This document shows positions 27,780 to 36,484 of a stretch of DNA of 64,000 nt, in pieces. The DNA comes from Neoalteromonas facilis (GTDB lineage: Bacteria; Pseudomonadota; Gammaproteobacteria; Enterobacterales; Alteromonadaceae), in the NCBI RefSeq assembly GCF_002807665.1, contig NZ_PEAY01000001.1, forward strand, positions 744,001 through 808,000, written 5' to 3'. Under the pieces are notes generated by a model, which saw only the letters and a list, made by a program, of their open reading frames with translations, searched no databases and was not told the origin of the DNA. Numbering within the stretch: the first letter of the stretch is position 1; every line of letters begins with the position of its first letter. A program made the position numbers and the translations under genes.

Positions 27780-28934
27780 ATGTTTAAAAAACAATTCATT
27801 CTTGCCATTCTACTTGGCCTATTAACCGCTAATATCGTACTTGCGAGTGAGCCCACCCCGTATTTCCCTGAGCGTGGTGACTGGCAGACTAAAAGCCCTG
27901 AGAGCCAGGGCCTCGATCCGCAAAAAATAAAACAAGCTGTAGACTTTGCAATGGCTAATGAATACAGCGGAGATAAAGACTTACGCATCGCCATATTGAA
28001 AGGATTTGCCCAAGAGCCTTTCCACGACATTTTAGGGCCAACCAAAAAACGCGGGGGGCCAGCAGGCATGATCATCAAAAACGGCTATGTCGTTGCTGGC
28101 TGGGGTGATCTTAACCGTGTTGATATGACGTTTAGCGTCACCAAAAGCTATCTTTCCACCGTCGCAGGGATTGCCGTGCAGAATGGTTTAATTGCGAATG
28201 TCGATGAAAGAGTCGATGGCTACGTTTGGGACGGTACTTATGCGGGCAAACACAATAGCCAAATAACGTGGCGTCATTTGTTAGATCAATCATCTGATTG
28301 GAGTGGCGAACTGTTTGGCATAAAAGATTGGGCCGATCGCCCACCTGCACAAGGTAGCTTGGATGATTGGAAAAACCGCAAATTAAATACTCCTGGCACT
28401 GTTATGGAATACAATGATGTACGCGTAAACTTGCTTGCCTACTCGCTTTTGCAAGTTTTACGACAACCGTTGCCACAGGTGTTAAAACAGCATGTTATGG
28501 ATAAGATAGACGCATCTACCACGTGGCGATGGTTTGGCTATGACCACGCATGGGTGCCAGTGGATGGTGTTAACATGAACAGTGTTACCGGCGGTGGGCA
28601 CTCGGGTGGTGGCGTGTTTGTGTCAACATACGACCAAGCGCGATTTGGCTTGCTATTCACTCGCAATGGTATGTGGCGTGACGAACAGGTTATCGATGCG
28701 TCATGGATAGAACAAGCGATTACCCCCTCGACTCCGAATCCTAGTTATGGCTTTATGTGGTGGTTGAATCAGGGTAAACGCAAGTGGCCAAAAGTAGATA
28801 ATCCGTCACTATTTTATGCAGCAGGCTTTGGCGGAAACTTTATCGTTATCGACCAAAAAAATGATCTCATGTTAGTCACCCGCTGGTTAGAGCCGAACAA
28901 AATCGGCGAGCTAGCTGCCTTGGTCTTTAATTAA
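27780..28934 (+). CDS. Serine hydrolase of the beta-lactamase/PBP4-like family
   Basis: 384 residues with a signal peptide (LAILLGLLTANIVLAS). It carries the three class C beta-lactamase-fold motifs: SxxK as SVTK in DMTFSVTKSYLS, YxN as YND in VMEYNDVRVN, and the third box as HSGGG in GGGHSGGGVF. Such periplasmic proteins act as esterases, D-aminopeptidases or carboxypeptidases rather than true beta-lactamases. I chose the ATG at 27780 with AGAGGA upstream; a frame starting inside the previous gene was rejected. Same strand as its neighbours and close to the crotonase gene, but no shared pathway is obvious. Confidence 0.88.
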   Translation: MFKKQFILAILLGLLTANIVLASEPTPYFPERGDWQTKSPESQGLDPQKIKQAVDFAMANEYSGDKDLRIAILKGFAQEPFHDILGPTKKRGGPAGMIIKNGYVVAGWGDLNRVDMTFSVTKSYLSTVAGIAVQNGLIANVDERVDGYVWDGTYAGKHNSQITWRHLLDQSSDWSGELFGIKDWADRPPAQGSLDDWKNRKLNTPGTVMEYNDVRVNLLAYSLLQVLRQPLPQVLKQHVMDKIDASTTWRWFGYDHAWVPVDGVNMNSVTGGGHSGGGVFVSTYDQARFGLLFTRNGMWRDEQVIDASWIEQAITPSTPNPSYGFMWWLNQGKRKWPKVDNPSLFYAAGFGGNFIVIDQKNDLMLVTRWLEPNKIGELAALVFN

Positions 28935-28954
28935 TCACGTATTTGGATACATTT

Positions 28955-29746
28955 ATGGATAGCGCTCGTGTAACGCTAGAAGTTAGAAACCACATTGGCT
29001 ATGTCACATTGAATAGACCAGACAAACACAATGCCTTGGATATGGCGATGTTTATCGCTATTGATAATGTTATCAGTCAGATCAAACGCGACAAAACCAT
29101 CCGCGTAGTGATTGTGAATGGCGCAGGTGAGAGCTTCTGCTCTGGTTTAGATATCAAGTCGGTACTATCCAGCGCAGGAAATGCGTTTAGACTGCTGTTT
29201 AAATGGTTACCTGGCAACGCAAACTTGGCGCAACGTGTCACGGTTGGATGGCGAAGGCTTAAAGTCCCCGTCATTATGGTATTGCATGGAAAGTGTTGGG
29301 GCGGCGGTATGCAAATCGCATTGGGCGCTGACTTTCGCATTGCATCAAGCGATTGTTCACTCTCAATTATGGAGTCTCGCTGGGGCTTGATCCCCGATAT
29401 GGGCGGAACTCTGGGATTGCGCGAATGCGTCGCAAACGACCATGCCACTAAACTAGCGATGACCAGTGAAACCCTTTCAGCTGATGAAGCCCACAATATT
29501 GGCCTGATAACCACTGTAAACGATCAGCCAATGCACGCTGCAGAAACATTGGCTCAACAATTGATTTCCCGTTCACCCGATGCCATCAGCACTATTAAGC
29601 GGATATACCATAAAATTTGGTGTCGCCATGAGCGCCGTATTCTCGCAGCCGAAAGTATCAATCAGATCCGCGTTATCTTAGGTAAAAACCAACGCATTGC
29701 AGTAAAACGTGAGATGGGTCACACCAACGCAGAATATAAATTGTGA
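28955..29746 (+). CDS. Crotonase/enoyl-CoA hydratase family protein
   Basis: 263 residues with the crotonase core: VTLNRPDKHNALD, the oxyanion-hole stretches FCSGLDIKSVL and GKCWGGGMQIALGADFRIA, and WGLIPDMGGTLGL. Enzymes of this fold hydrate, isomerise or otherwise transform acyl-CoA esters in the cytoplasm. The exact reaction cannot be read: the acidic catalytic pair of true hydratases is not evident. Start taken at the ATG at 28955; an in-frame TTG four codons earlier is possible. It begins 20 bases after the serine hydrolase gene. Confidence 0.85.
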   Translation: MDSARVTLEVRNHIGYVTLNRPDKHNALDMAMFIAIDNVISQIKRDKTIRVVIVNGAGESFCSGLDIKSVLSSAGNAFRLLFKWLPGNANLAQRVTVGWRRLKVPVIMVLHGKCWGGGMQIALGADFRIASSDCSLSIMESRWGLIPDMGGTLGLRECVANDHATKLAMTSETLSADEAHNIGLITTVNDQPMHAAETLAQQLISRSPDAISTIKRIYHKIWCRHERRILAAESINQIRVILGKNQRIAVKREMGHTNAEYKL

Positions 29747-29798
29747 TCGGGTTTTATCATCTTCGATTTTTTCACCCTCAGTACCAGGTGCTATTTGC

Positions 29799-30851
29799 AT
29801 GAAATATTGTTTAATCTCCTTAGCCGCCATGTGTTTGGCATTTAATGTCCAAGCTAAACCGATAAATACTATGCTCGGGCATTTAGACGCTTTGTCCAAT
29901 CCCGCATCAGGAATAGGCCCGCGCCCACCCGCATCAGATGCTGAAAAAAAAGCAGCAGACTACATTGAAACGCAATGGCAGGCACAAGGTTACACGGTCG
30001 TAAATAGCCCTTTTACCTACACACTACGTGATAAAACCTATAGCTCTCAAAATGTCAGCATTACACTGCCTGGAAAAAGCGATGATATGTTGTACATTGC
30101 CGCTCACTATGACTCTATCGGTAACGACTCGCACGGTGTGATTGACAACGCGGCAAGCGTCGCCTTGCTGCTAACCCTCAGTGAGACTCTTGCCTCTCAA
30201 TCATTACCCATTAGCATTACGATGTTAGCGTTTGGCGCTGAAGAAGTGTCAATGCAAGGTTCAAAAGCCTATGTGAAAACATTAAGCCAAGAACAACTGA
30301 ATAAAGCGGTAGGTATGATAAACCTCGACACTGTTGTCGGTGGCGATATTTTGTATATTCACAGTGCCCACTCAACGCCTTACGATTGTGCAAAAGAAAC
30401 AGGCACCTACTCTCACTCCCCTTCGTTAAGAGATGAATTACTCGCCTATTCCAACACATTTTTTAAGCAACAAACCTATACGCTTCATCCTGAATATAAA
30501 GGTTATCCAGAAGGTGAAACGGGGTATTGGTCTGATCATTCCCCCTTTGCATGTCTGGGTATACCGATTGCCTATCTAGAAGCAACAAACTTTACGATCA
30601 ATGGAAAAGAAGGTTTTGATGGCTACTCACAAACGACTCACAATGCCATGTGGGATTGCTTTGACGATAAACAGAATACGGCCTGCGACCGAGACGCTGA
30701 AAAGCAATGGGGTAATATCTGGCATACAAGTAATGACAATACTGACGTTTTAAAGACAGCTTTCCCTAAGCGAATTGGTACGCAGTTGAATATCCATTAT
30801 CAGTTATTACTAAACTACCTTATGGCTAGTTCCAATAACCAAAGTGAATAA
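29799..30851 (+). CDS. Secreted M28-family zinc aminopeptidase
   Basis: 350 residues with a signal peptide (YCLISLAAMCLAFNVQA). Zinc site of the M28 family is complete: His and Asp in IAAHYDSIG, Asp in GVIDNAASVA, Glu pair in FGAEEVSMQG, Asp in MINLDTVVG and His in YWSDHSPFA. It removes N-terminal amino acids from peptides outside the inner membrane. Four cysteines (for example in YDCAKE and DCFDDKQNTACDRD) may form disulfides, consistent with export. The ATG at 29799 starts right before the leader; the longer frame overlaps the crotonase gene and lacks an export signal at its start. Confidence 0.9.
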   Translation: MKYCLISLAAMCLAFNVQAKPINTMLGHLDALSNPASGIGPRPPASDAEKKAADYIETQWQAQGYTVVNSPFTYTLRDKTYSSQNVSITLPGKSDDMLYIAAHYDSIGNDSHGVIDNAASVALLLTLSETLASQSLPISITMLAFGAEEVSMQGSKAYVKTLSQEQLNKAVGMINLDTVVGGDILYIHSAHSTPYDCAKETGTYSHSPSLRDELLAYSNTFFKQQTYTLHPEYKGYPEGETGYWSDHSPFACLGIPIAYLEATNFTINGKEGFDGYSQTTHNAMWDCFDDKQNTACDRDAEKQWGNIWHTSNDNTDVLKTAFPKRIGTQLNIHYQLLLNYLMASSNNQSE

Positions 30852-30999
30852 ATCAACGTATTCCAGTAACACTTCGGGTCCGTTGGTGTGGACACTGTTG
30901 GTTATTGGTCCGAGTGTTTATTAAAACTATCGCTTGCGCCTTTTCGTTAACTAAACAATCAGTACACTAACGCTATATAAAATAAGGAATAAAACGTTT

Positions 31000-31677
31000 A
31001 TGAAGCGACAAACCATTTGGGACATTCCTACGCGTATTTTTCATTGGCTATTAGTGGCTAGTTTTGCGTTTCAATGGGTAAGTGCAGAATTACTCGATGA
31101 CGCTATTTTGTGGCATGCACGCATTGGCTATGCCCTTTTGGGCCTTATCATGTTTAGAATTGTCTGGGGATTTATTGGTACCCGCTTTGCGCGTTTTAGT
31201 TCGCTTTCGTTGTCTCCAAAGGAAACCCTAACTTACAGTAAGCAGCTATTGAATAAATCGTCAAAAGAATACGCTGGGCACAACCCTGTCGGAAGCTGGG
31301 CAGTGGTGATGATACTAGTATTAATGGCGCTACAGGCGATCAGTGGCCTCTTTGTCAGTGATGATGTGTTCACTGAAGGACCTTATCGTAGCGCGGTGTC
31401 CTCATCCGTACTAAACGTGATGGAGTTCATTCATTTCAATTTGTTTAACCTGTTATTGGCTATCGTCGTCCTGCATGTTGTCGCGGTGCTATTTTATCAG
31501 TTTTATAAAGGCCAAGCGTTAATCAACGCCATGATCACGGGTAAAAAGTGGCTTAAAGAGGATGTGGGAATTAACTCTTCCCGACTAGTATTGGCGGTAA
31601 TCCTAGCAGCAGTTGTTGCGGCCGGAGTATATGTACTAGTTGAGGTGTTACCGCCTGAGCCCGAGTTTTATTATTAG
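31000..31677 (+). CDS. Cytochrome b561-type membrane protein
   Basis: 225 residues with four main membrane helices plus a C-terminal one. Heme-ligand candidates are His residues in TRIFHWLL, ILWHARIGY, EFIHFNLFN and VVLHVVAVLF, as in the Ni/Fe-hydrogenase/YceJ-type diheme b family. It passes electrons between quinone and a periplasmic carrier. The convergent cytochrome c' gene begins its 3' end 22 bases away, so a b-c pair is plausible: the c' protein could be its electron partner. The WDIPTRIFHW opening is diagnostic for this family. Confidence 0.88.
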   Translation: MKRQTIWDIPTRIFHWLLVASFAFQWVSAELLDDAILWHARIGYALLGLIMFRIVWGFIGTRFARFSSLSLSPKETLTYSKQLLNKSSKEYAGHNPVGSWAVVMILVLMALQAISGLFVSDDVFTEGPYRSAVSSSVLNVMEFIHFNLFNLLLAIVVLHVVAVLFYQFYKGQALINAMITGKKWLKEDVGINSSRLVLAVILAAVVAAGVYVLVEVLPPEPEFYY

Positions 31678-31692
31678 TAACCCAGGCGGTAA
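31648..31692. repeat. Inverted repeat spanning the convergent cytochrome gene ends
   Basis: Perfect 10-bp arms TTACCGCCTG and CAGGCGGTAA with 25 bases between, running from the end of the cytochrome b gene into the gap before the cytochrome c' stop. It could act as a 3' hairpin on both transcripts; there is no T run. Confidence 0.45.
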
Positions 31693-31699
31693 AGCTTAA

Positions 31700-32182
31700 T
31701 TAATCAGCCTTGTAGCTGTCGTGGCAACCTTTACAGGTTGCGCCCACACCACCAATGGCCTTGCGGTATGCGCCTTCGTCGCCGCTCTCGGCTGCGACTT
31801 GCAACGCTTGCGCAGCCACTACCATATCATTGGCCTTTGCCACGAAATCATCCATATTGTCCCAGATTTTCGGCAACGCTTCCGTATCCACATTGAATGA
31901 AGTGGTATTGGTTGCGAAGTAATCTGGCAACATTGTGCCCAACTGTTCAATACGTAGCGCATTAGTTTTCATCACTTCAGTGTCAAATGGGATCTGCCCT
32001 TTTGCCATGCCGCCTAATGGTCCCATATTGCTACGCACCAATTGCAATAGTGCCTGACGAAACGTTGCAGCACTCGCAGCTTGACGTTCACTCTGAGCCA
32101 TATCGGCAAATGACGCTGTAGAAACCAGCGCACTGCTTGCACCAAGACACAGAGCAACAGCAAATGTTGATACCTTTTTCAT
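31700..32182 (-). CDS. Cytochrome c' (periplasmic)
   Basis: 160 residues. Signal peptide (FAVALCLGASSALVSTASFA), a four-helix-bundle pattern and a single C-terminal heme site CKGCH (GATCKGCHDSYKAD), the layout of cytochrome c'. These proteins bind NO and may protect against nitrosative stress or carry electrons. Convergent with the cytochrome b gene, which supports a paired role. The upstream 160 bases include an A/T-rich stretch and no other gene. Confidence 0.92.
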   Translation of the reverse strand: MKKVSTFAVALCLGASSALVSTASFADMAQSERQAASAATFRQALLQLVRSNMGPLGGMAKGQIPFDTEVMKTNALRIEQLGTMLPDYFATNTTSFNVDTEALPKIWDNMDDFVAKANDMVVAAQALQVAAESGDEGAYRKAIGGVGATCKGCHDSYKAD

Positions 32183-32306
32183 TCTATTTCCTTGTTGTAA
32201 TTCCCCAAATAAGAAGGTCTGAGAATACCGATTTCAACGATAAAGCTCAAATACCATTAAGGTATAGCCAAAAACTTTACGAAAGCATTCATAATCTTGA
32301 AGCATT

Positions 32307-32336
32307 AAAAAAGGCACCTATATCGATGCCTTTTTT
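32307..32336. terminator. Bidirectional-looking terminator downstream of dnaJ
   Basis: A6-GGCA, ten-base loop, TGCC-T6: a short GC stem flanked by A and T runs. It lies 22 bases past the dnaJ stop on the minus strand. Confidence 0.75.
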
Positions 32337-32358
32337 TGCATAAGTGAAGACGTACAGA

Positions 32359-33492
32359 TTAATTCGTTAGATCGTCAAAAAATTTCTTAACGCCGTCGAA
32401 GAAACCTTGTTCTTTAGGTCTATGCTTAGCTGCATCTGTGCCGCTTCCCATCGATTCATCCAGTTCTTTCAGTAACTCTTTTTGACGTGATGATAGGTTT
32501 ACCGGCGTTTCAATTACCACCTTACACATCAAGTCTCCAATTGACCCACTGCGAACAGATTTAACGCCTTTGCCACGTAATCTAAACATACGCCCGGTTT
32601 GGGTCTCTGCACTTATTTTCAATTTCACTTTACCGTCAAGCGTCGGTACTTGGATTTCGCCTCCCAACGCCGCTGTAGTAAAGCTTAATGGCACTTCACA
32701 GTACAGGTTATTGCCATCACGGGTGAAAATCTTGTGTTCTTTTACGTGTACCTGTACATATAAATCACCTGCAGGTGCACCATGTTCACCGGCTTCACCT
32801 TCACCACTTAAGCGAATGCGATCACCAGTGTCGACGCCTGCTGGCACTTTAACTGACAGTGTCTTAGTTTTTTCAACGCGACCGTGACCATGACAGTTGT
32901 TACAGGGGTCACTGATAATTTGCCCTTTGCCCGAGCAGGTTGGACAAGTTTGTTGAACCGCGAAGAAACCTTGGCGCATTTGAACCTGACCATTACCATG
33001 ACAGGTTGGACAGGTTGTTGGCGTAGAACCTTTCTTCGCCCCCGAGCCGTCACACACTTCACACCCAACTAGCGTTGGCACACGAATTTCAACTTCTTTT
33101 CCGCGTACTGCTTCTTCAAGTGTTAATTCTAGGTTATAGCGTAAATCGGCGCCTGAACGGGCACGTGATTGACGCCCTCGGCCACCACCGAATATATCAC
33201 CAAACACATCACCAAAGATGTCACCGAAATCAGCACCACCGCCGAAGCCACCGCCACCGCGGTTTGGATCAACACCCGCATGACCGTATTGATCATAGGC
33301 TGCGCGTTTACGTTCATCCGTAAGCACTTCATGGGCTTCTTGGATTTCTTTGAATTTTTCTTCAAGTGCCTTATCACCCTCAGTTCTATCTGGGTGATAC
33401 TTCATTGCAAGTTTTTTATACGCCTTTTTAATATCGCGTTCACTTGCGCTTTTATCGACACCTAAAACTTCATAGTAATCTCGTTTTGACAT
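32359..33492 (-). CDS. dnaJ: Co-chaperone DnaJ (Hsp40)
   Basis: 377 residues. J domain with the HPD motif (KYHPDRTEG), a Gly/Phe-rich linker ([20 protein letters not shown]), four zinc-binding CxxCxGxG repeats ([32 protein letters not shown]) and the C-terminal substrate domain. It delivers unfolded proteins to DnaK and stimulates its ATPase. Follows dnaK on the same strand after a terminator hairpin, so it is expressed partly by read-through or its own promoter. Cytoplasmic. Confidence 0.98.
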   Translation of the reverse strand: MSKRDYYEVLGVDKSASERDIKKAYKKLAMKYHPDRTEGDKALEEKFKEIQEAHEVLTDERKRAAYDQYGHAGVDPNRGGGGFGGGADFGDIFGDVFGDIFGGGRGRQSRARSGADLRYNLELTLEEAVRGKEVEIRVPTLVGCEVCDGSGAKKGSTPTTCPTCHGNGQVQMRQGFFAVQQTCPTCSGKGQIISDPCNNCHGHGRVEKTKTLSVKVPAGVDTGDRIRLSGEGEAGEHGAPAGDLYVQVHVKEHKIFTRDGNNLYCEVPLSFTTAALGGEIQVPTLDGKVKLKISAETQTGRMFRLRGKGVKSVRSGSIGDLMCKVVIETPVNLSSRQKELLKELDESMGSGTDAAKHRPKEQGFFDGVKKFFDDLTN

Positions 33493-33541
33493 ATCTCGTG
33501 CTTATCCTACCTTGTACAACTGGCAATGCTCTTATTTCAGC

Positions 33542-33571
33542 AAAAAGGCGTAGGCAGAAATCTGCTACGCC
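33542..33571 (-). terminator. Hairpin terminator between dnaK and dnaJ
   Basis: On the minus strand GGCGTAG...CTACGCC with an inner TCTG/CAGA extension (one bulge), followed by TTTTT. It lies 41 bases after the dnaK stop; partial read-through into dnaJ would set the chaperone ratio. Confidence 0.8.
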
Positions 33572-33611
33572 TGTGTTTGCTATTGTGTCGTCAGTCTAAT
33601 TCGACTTTCGA

Positions 33612-35531
33612 TTACTTCTTGTCATCCTTTACTTCTTCAAACTCGGCGTCAACAACATCATCATCTTGAGACTGTTGCGTTGCGTCAGTAGCTTGCTCTG
33701 CACCCGCTTCCTGGGCTTTCGCTTGAGCAATTTCCATCAACTTCGCTGAAGCTTGAATAAGCGCTTGCGTTTTCGCTTCAATCGCTTCTTTATCTTCACC
33801 TTTAATCGCCGTTTCTAAATCGCTGATTGCTTCTTCAATCTTCGCTTTTTCATCTGCAGGTAAAGCATCTCCAGCTTCTTCTACTTGCTTGCGCGTTGCG
33901 TGAACCATGCCATCAGCTTGGTTACGTGTTTGCACTAGCTCTTCGAACTTCTTATCCGCTTCTTTGTTCGCTTCTGCGTCGCGTACCATTTGTTCGACTT
34001 CATCGTCGCTCAAACCTGAAGAGGCTTTGATCGTGATCTTCTGCTCTTTGCCTGTATCTTTGTCTTTCGCCGATACGTGCAAGATACCATCCGCATCGAT
34101 ATCAAATGTTACTTCGATTTGCGGCACACCACGCGCAGCTGGGCGAATACCTTCTAGGTTAAACTGACCCAACGACTTGTTACCTTGGGCTTGCTTTCGC
34201 TCACCTTGAAGTACATGAACCGTTACCGCTGACTGATTATCATCAGCTGTAGAGAAGGTTTGTGACTTCTTGGTTGGAATTGTTGTGTTCTTCTCGATTA
34301 GTGGCGTCATAACACCACCCATCGTTTCGATACCCAACGACAATGGCGTTACGTCTAGTAACAGTACGTCTTTAACCTCACCTGAAAGAACACCACCTTG
34401 AATTGCAGCACCTACGGCTACCGCTTCATCAGGGTTTACATCTTTACGAGGCTCTTTACCAAAGAATTCAGTAACGTATTTCTGAACCAATGGCATACGT
34501 GTTTGACCACCGACTAAGATGATGTCTTTAACATCACTTACGCTTAAGTCAGCATCGGCTAACGCTTGTTTAACTGGCTCAAGTGAAGCCTTCACCATGT
34601 CTTCAACCAAGGATTCTAGTTTTGCACGCGTTACTTTGATTGCAAGGTGCTTAGGACCAGACGCATCAGCTGTGATGTATGGCAAATTAACTTCTGTTTG
34701 TTGCGCAGAAGACAATTCAATTTTCGCTTTTTCGCCCGCTTCTTTTAAGCGCTGCATCGCCAATGGATCTTTACGCAAATCGACGCCTTGGTCTTTCTTA
34801 AACTCTTCAACCAAGTAGTTGATCATACGGTTATCAAAATCTTCACCACCTAAGTGTGTGTCACCGTTAGTCGCAAGTACTTCAAAGGTGTGCTCGCCAT
34901 CTACTTCATCAATTTCGATAATTGAGATATCGAATGTACCACCACCAAGGTCGTATACCGCAACTACGTTATCACCTGATTTTTTATCCATACCGTAAGC
35001 AAGTGCTGCGGCAGTTGGCTCATTGATGATACGTTTTACGTCTAGGCCAGCAATGCGGCCCGCATCTTTAGTTGCTTGACGCTGAGAGTCGTTAAAGTAT
35101 GCAGGTACCGTAATAACCGCACCTGTAACTTCTTCGCCTAGGAAATCTTCAGCTGTCTTTTTCATCTTCTTCAAAACTTCAGCTGAGATTTGTGGTGGCG
35201 CCATTTTTTCGCCTTTACTCTCTACCCACGCATCACCGTTGTCAGCTTTGACAATGCTAAATGGCATAATGTCGATATCACGCTGAACTTCTTTGTCTTC
35301 AAAACGACGACCAATTAAACGCTTGATTGCGAACAAGGTGTTCTTAGGGTTAGTAACAGCCTGACGTTTCGCAGGTTGCCCAACTAGCGTCTCACCGTCT
35401 TCAGTATACGCAATGATAGATGGGGTTGTGCGATCGCCCTCGGCGTTTTCGATAACTTTCGCTTTGTCGCCGTCTAGAACTGCGACACATGAATTTGTTG
35501 TACCTAAATCGATTCCAATGATTTTACCCAT
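33612..35531 (-). CDS. dnaK: Chaperone DnaK (Hsp70)
   Basis: 639 residues. ATPase domain opens with [16 protein letters not shown] and has the phosphate loops ([23 protein letters not shown]); the linker and substrate-binding domain follow ([15 protein letters not shown]), and the tail ends in EEVKDDKK as in other proteobacteria. It binds and folds exposed hydrophobic segments with DnaJ and GrpE. Ribosome site GGAGACACACA before the ATG. A sigma-32-like promoter sits in the 100 bases between it and grpE. Order grpE-dnaK-dnaJ on the minus strand. Confidence 0.99.
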   Translation of the reverse strand: MGKIIGIDLGTTNSCVAVLDGDKAKVIENAEGDRTTPSIIAYTEDGETLVGQPAKRQAVTNPKNTLFAIKRLIGRRFEDKEVQRDIDIMPFSIVKADNGDAWVESKGEKMAPPQISAEVLKKMKKTAEDFLGEEVTGAVITVPAYFNDSQRQATKDAGRIAGLDVKRIINEPTAAALAYGMDKKSGDNVVAVYDLGGGTFDISIIEIDEVDGEHTFEVLATNGDTHLGGEDFDNRMINYLVEEFKKDQGVDLRKDPLAMQRLKEAGEKAKIELSSAQQTEVNLPYITADASGPKHLAIKVTRAKLESLVEDMVKASLEPVKQALADADLSVSDVKDIILVGGQTRMPLVQKYVTEFFGKEPRKDVNPDEAVAVGAAIQGGVLSGEVKDVLLLDVTPLSLGIETMGGVMTPLIEKNTTIPTKKSQTFSTADDNQSAVTVHVLQGERKQAQGNKSLGQFNLEGIRPAARGVPQIEVTFDIDADGILHVSAKDKDTGKEQKITIKASSGLSDDEVEQMVRDAEANKEADKKFEELVQTRNQADGMVHATRKQVEEAGDALPADEKAKIEEAISDLETAIKGEDKEAIEAKTQALIQASAKLMEIAQAKAQEAGAEQATDATQQSQDDDVVDAEFEEVKDDKK

Positions 35532-35570
35532 TGTGTGTCTCCAAAAAACTGTTTCAAATACCTGTACTAG

Positions 35571-35598
35571 TTGTGGGGCCTTTCAACAAAATTTCAAT
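35571..35598 (-). promoter_or_regulatory. dnaK: Sigma-32-like heat-shock promoter of dnaK
   Basis: On the minus strand ATTGAA, 14 bases, CCCCACAA: close to the CTTGAA-N13-15-CCCCATNT consensus. It lies 40 bases before the dnaK start, inside the grpE-dnaK gap. Confidence 0.6.
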
Positions 35599-35631
35599 AT
35601 TCCCCACGAAAAAAACTGCTAAAAAACTCTA

Positions 35632-36273
35632 CTAAGCCTGCGTATCCACACCACCTTCTGGTGCGCGTGAAACCATGACCATTGCTGGACGTAGCAGTCG
35701 CCCATTAATTTGATATCCCTTCTGCATGACGGCTATCACCGTGTTCGGCGCAACCTCAGCAGACTCCTGCATCGACATCGCTTGATGAAGCTCTGGATTG
35801 AACGCTTCACCTTGCGGATCAATAAGCGTTAAACCATTCTTTTCAACCGTGCTAATGAACGATTTCATGGTTAATTCCACGCCTTCAAGTAATGGCTTAA
35901 CTGACTCATTCTCAGCATCAGCCACTTGAAGCGCACGTTCCAAATTGTCTATAACCGGTAGCAACTCGCCTGCGAATTTTTCAAGCGCAAATTTTCGCGC
36001 TTTAGATACTTCCGCTTCAGCTCGACGCTTCGCATTCTCCATCTCAGCGCGTGCACGCAAAACAGACTCTTTTTGACCTTCAATTGTGGCATTGGCCGCT
36101 TCAAGTTCTGCTTCTAATGCAGCAATAATCTCGTGCGGCGTTTCAAATTCGCCTTCCAAAGATGATTGCGCGTTGTTGTCAACCTCACTACCGTCAGCTG
36201 CATGTTGCACCTGCTCATTATCAAGGTTGGAATTCGTTTGCTGCTCTTCTTGCACGTCGCGATTGTCGCTCAT
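35632..36273 (-). CDS. grpE: Nucleotide exchange factor GrpE
   Basis: 213 residues. A long acidic, Gln/Asn-rich N-terminus, a helical coil (about 60-115) and a beta domain containing [18 protein letters not shown] and [22 protein letters not shown], ending RPAMVMVSR. It releases ADP from DnaK. The ATG at 36273 is preceded by GGAGGC; a GTG four codons up overlaps that site. First gene of the chaperone cluster, with a strong sigma-32-like promoter upstream. Confidence 0.97.
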   Translation of the reverse strand: MSDNRDVQEEQQTNSNLDNEQVQHAADGSEVDNNAQSSLEGEFETPHEIIAALEAELEAANATIEGQKESVLRARAEMENAKRRAEAEVSKARKFALEKFAGELLPVIDNLERALQVADAENESVKPLLEGVELTMKSFISTVEKNGLTLIDPQGEAFNPELHQAMSMQESAEVAPNTVIAVMQKGYQINGRLLRPAMVMVSRAPEGGVDTQA

Positions 36274-36320
36274 GCATGCCTCCACTCTATTTCTACTATC
36301 GGTTTGTCACTTTGGGGGCT

Positions 36321-36350
36321 TAATGGGGTTGTATTTAGAGGGTTCAAGGG
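36321..36350 (-). promoter_or_regulatory. grpE: Sigma-32-like heat-shock promoter of grpE
   Basis: On the minus strand CCCTTGAA, then 14 bases after CTTGAA, then CCCCATTA: full match to the -35 hexamer and near match to the -10. It lies about 50 bases upstream of the grpE start. Confidence 0.78.
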
Positions 36351-36484
36351 TAACCACACCACTTTTAGGGATTATTTTTAAATTTTTTTCACTATTACTA
36401 GGTCAATAGACGAATATTTGTCATTATGGGTGTTATTCAAACTACGCGCGTCAACCACCCAGTGTGTGAATCTAAGATATTGTA

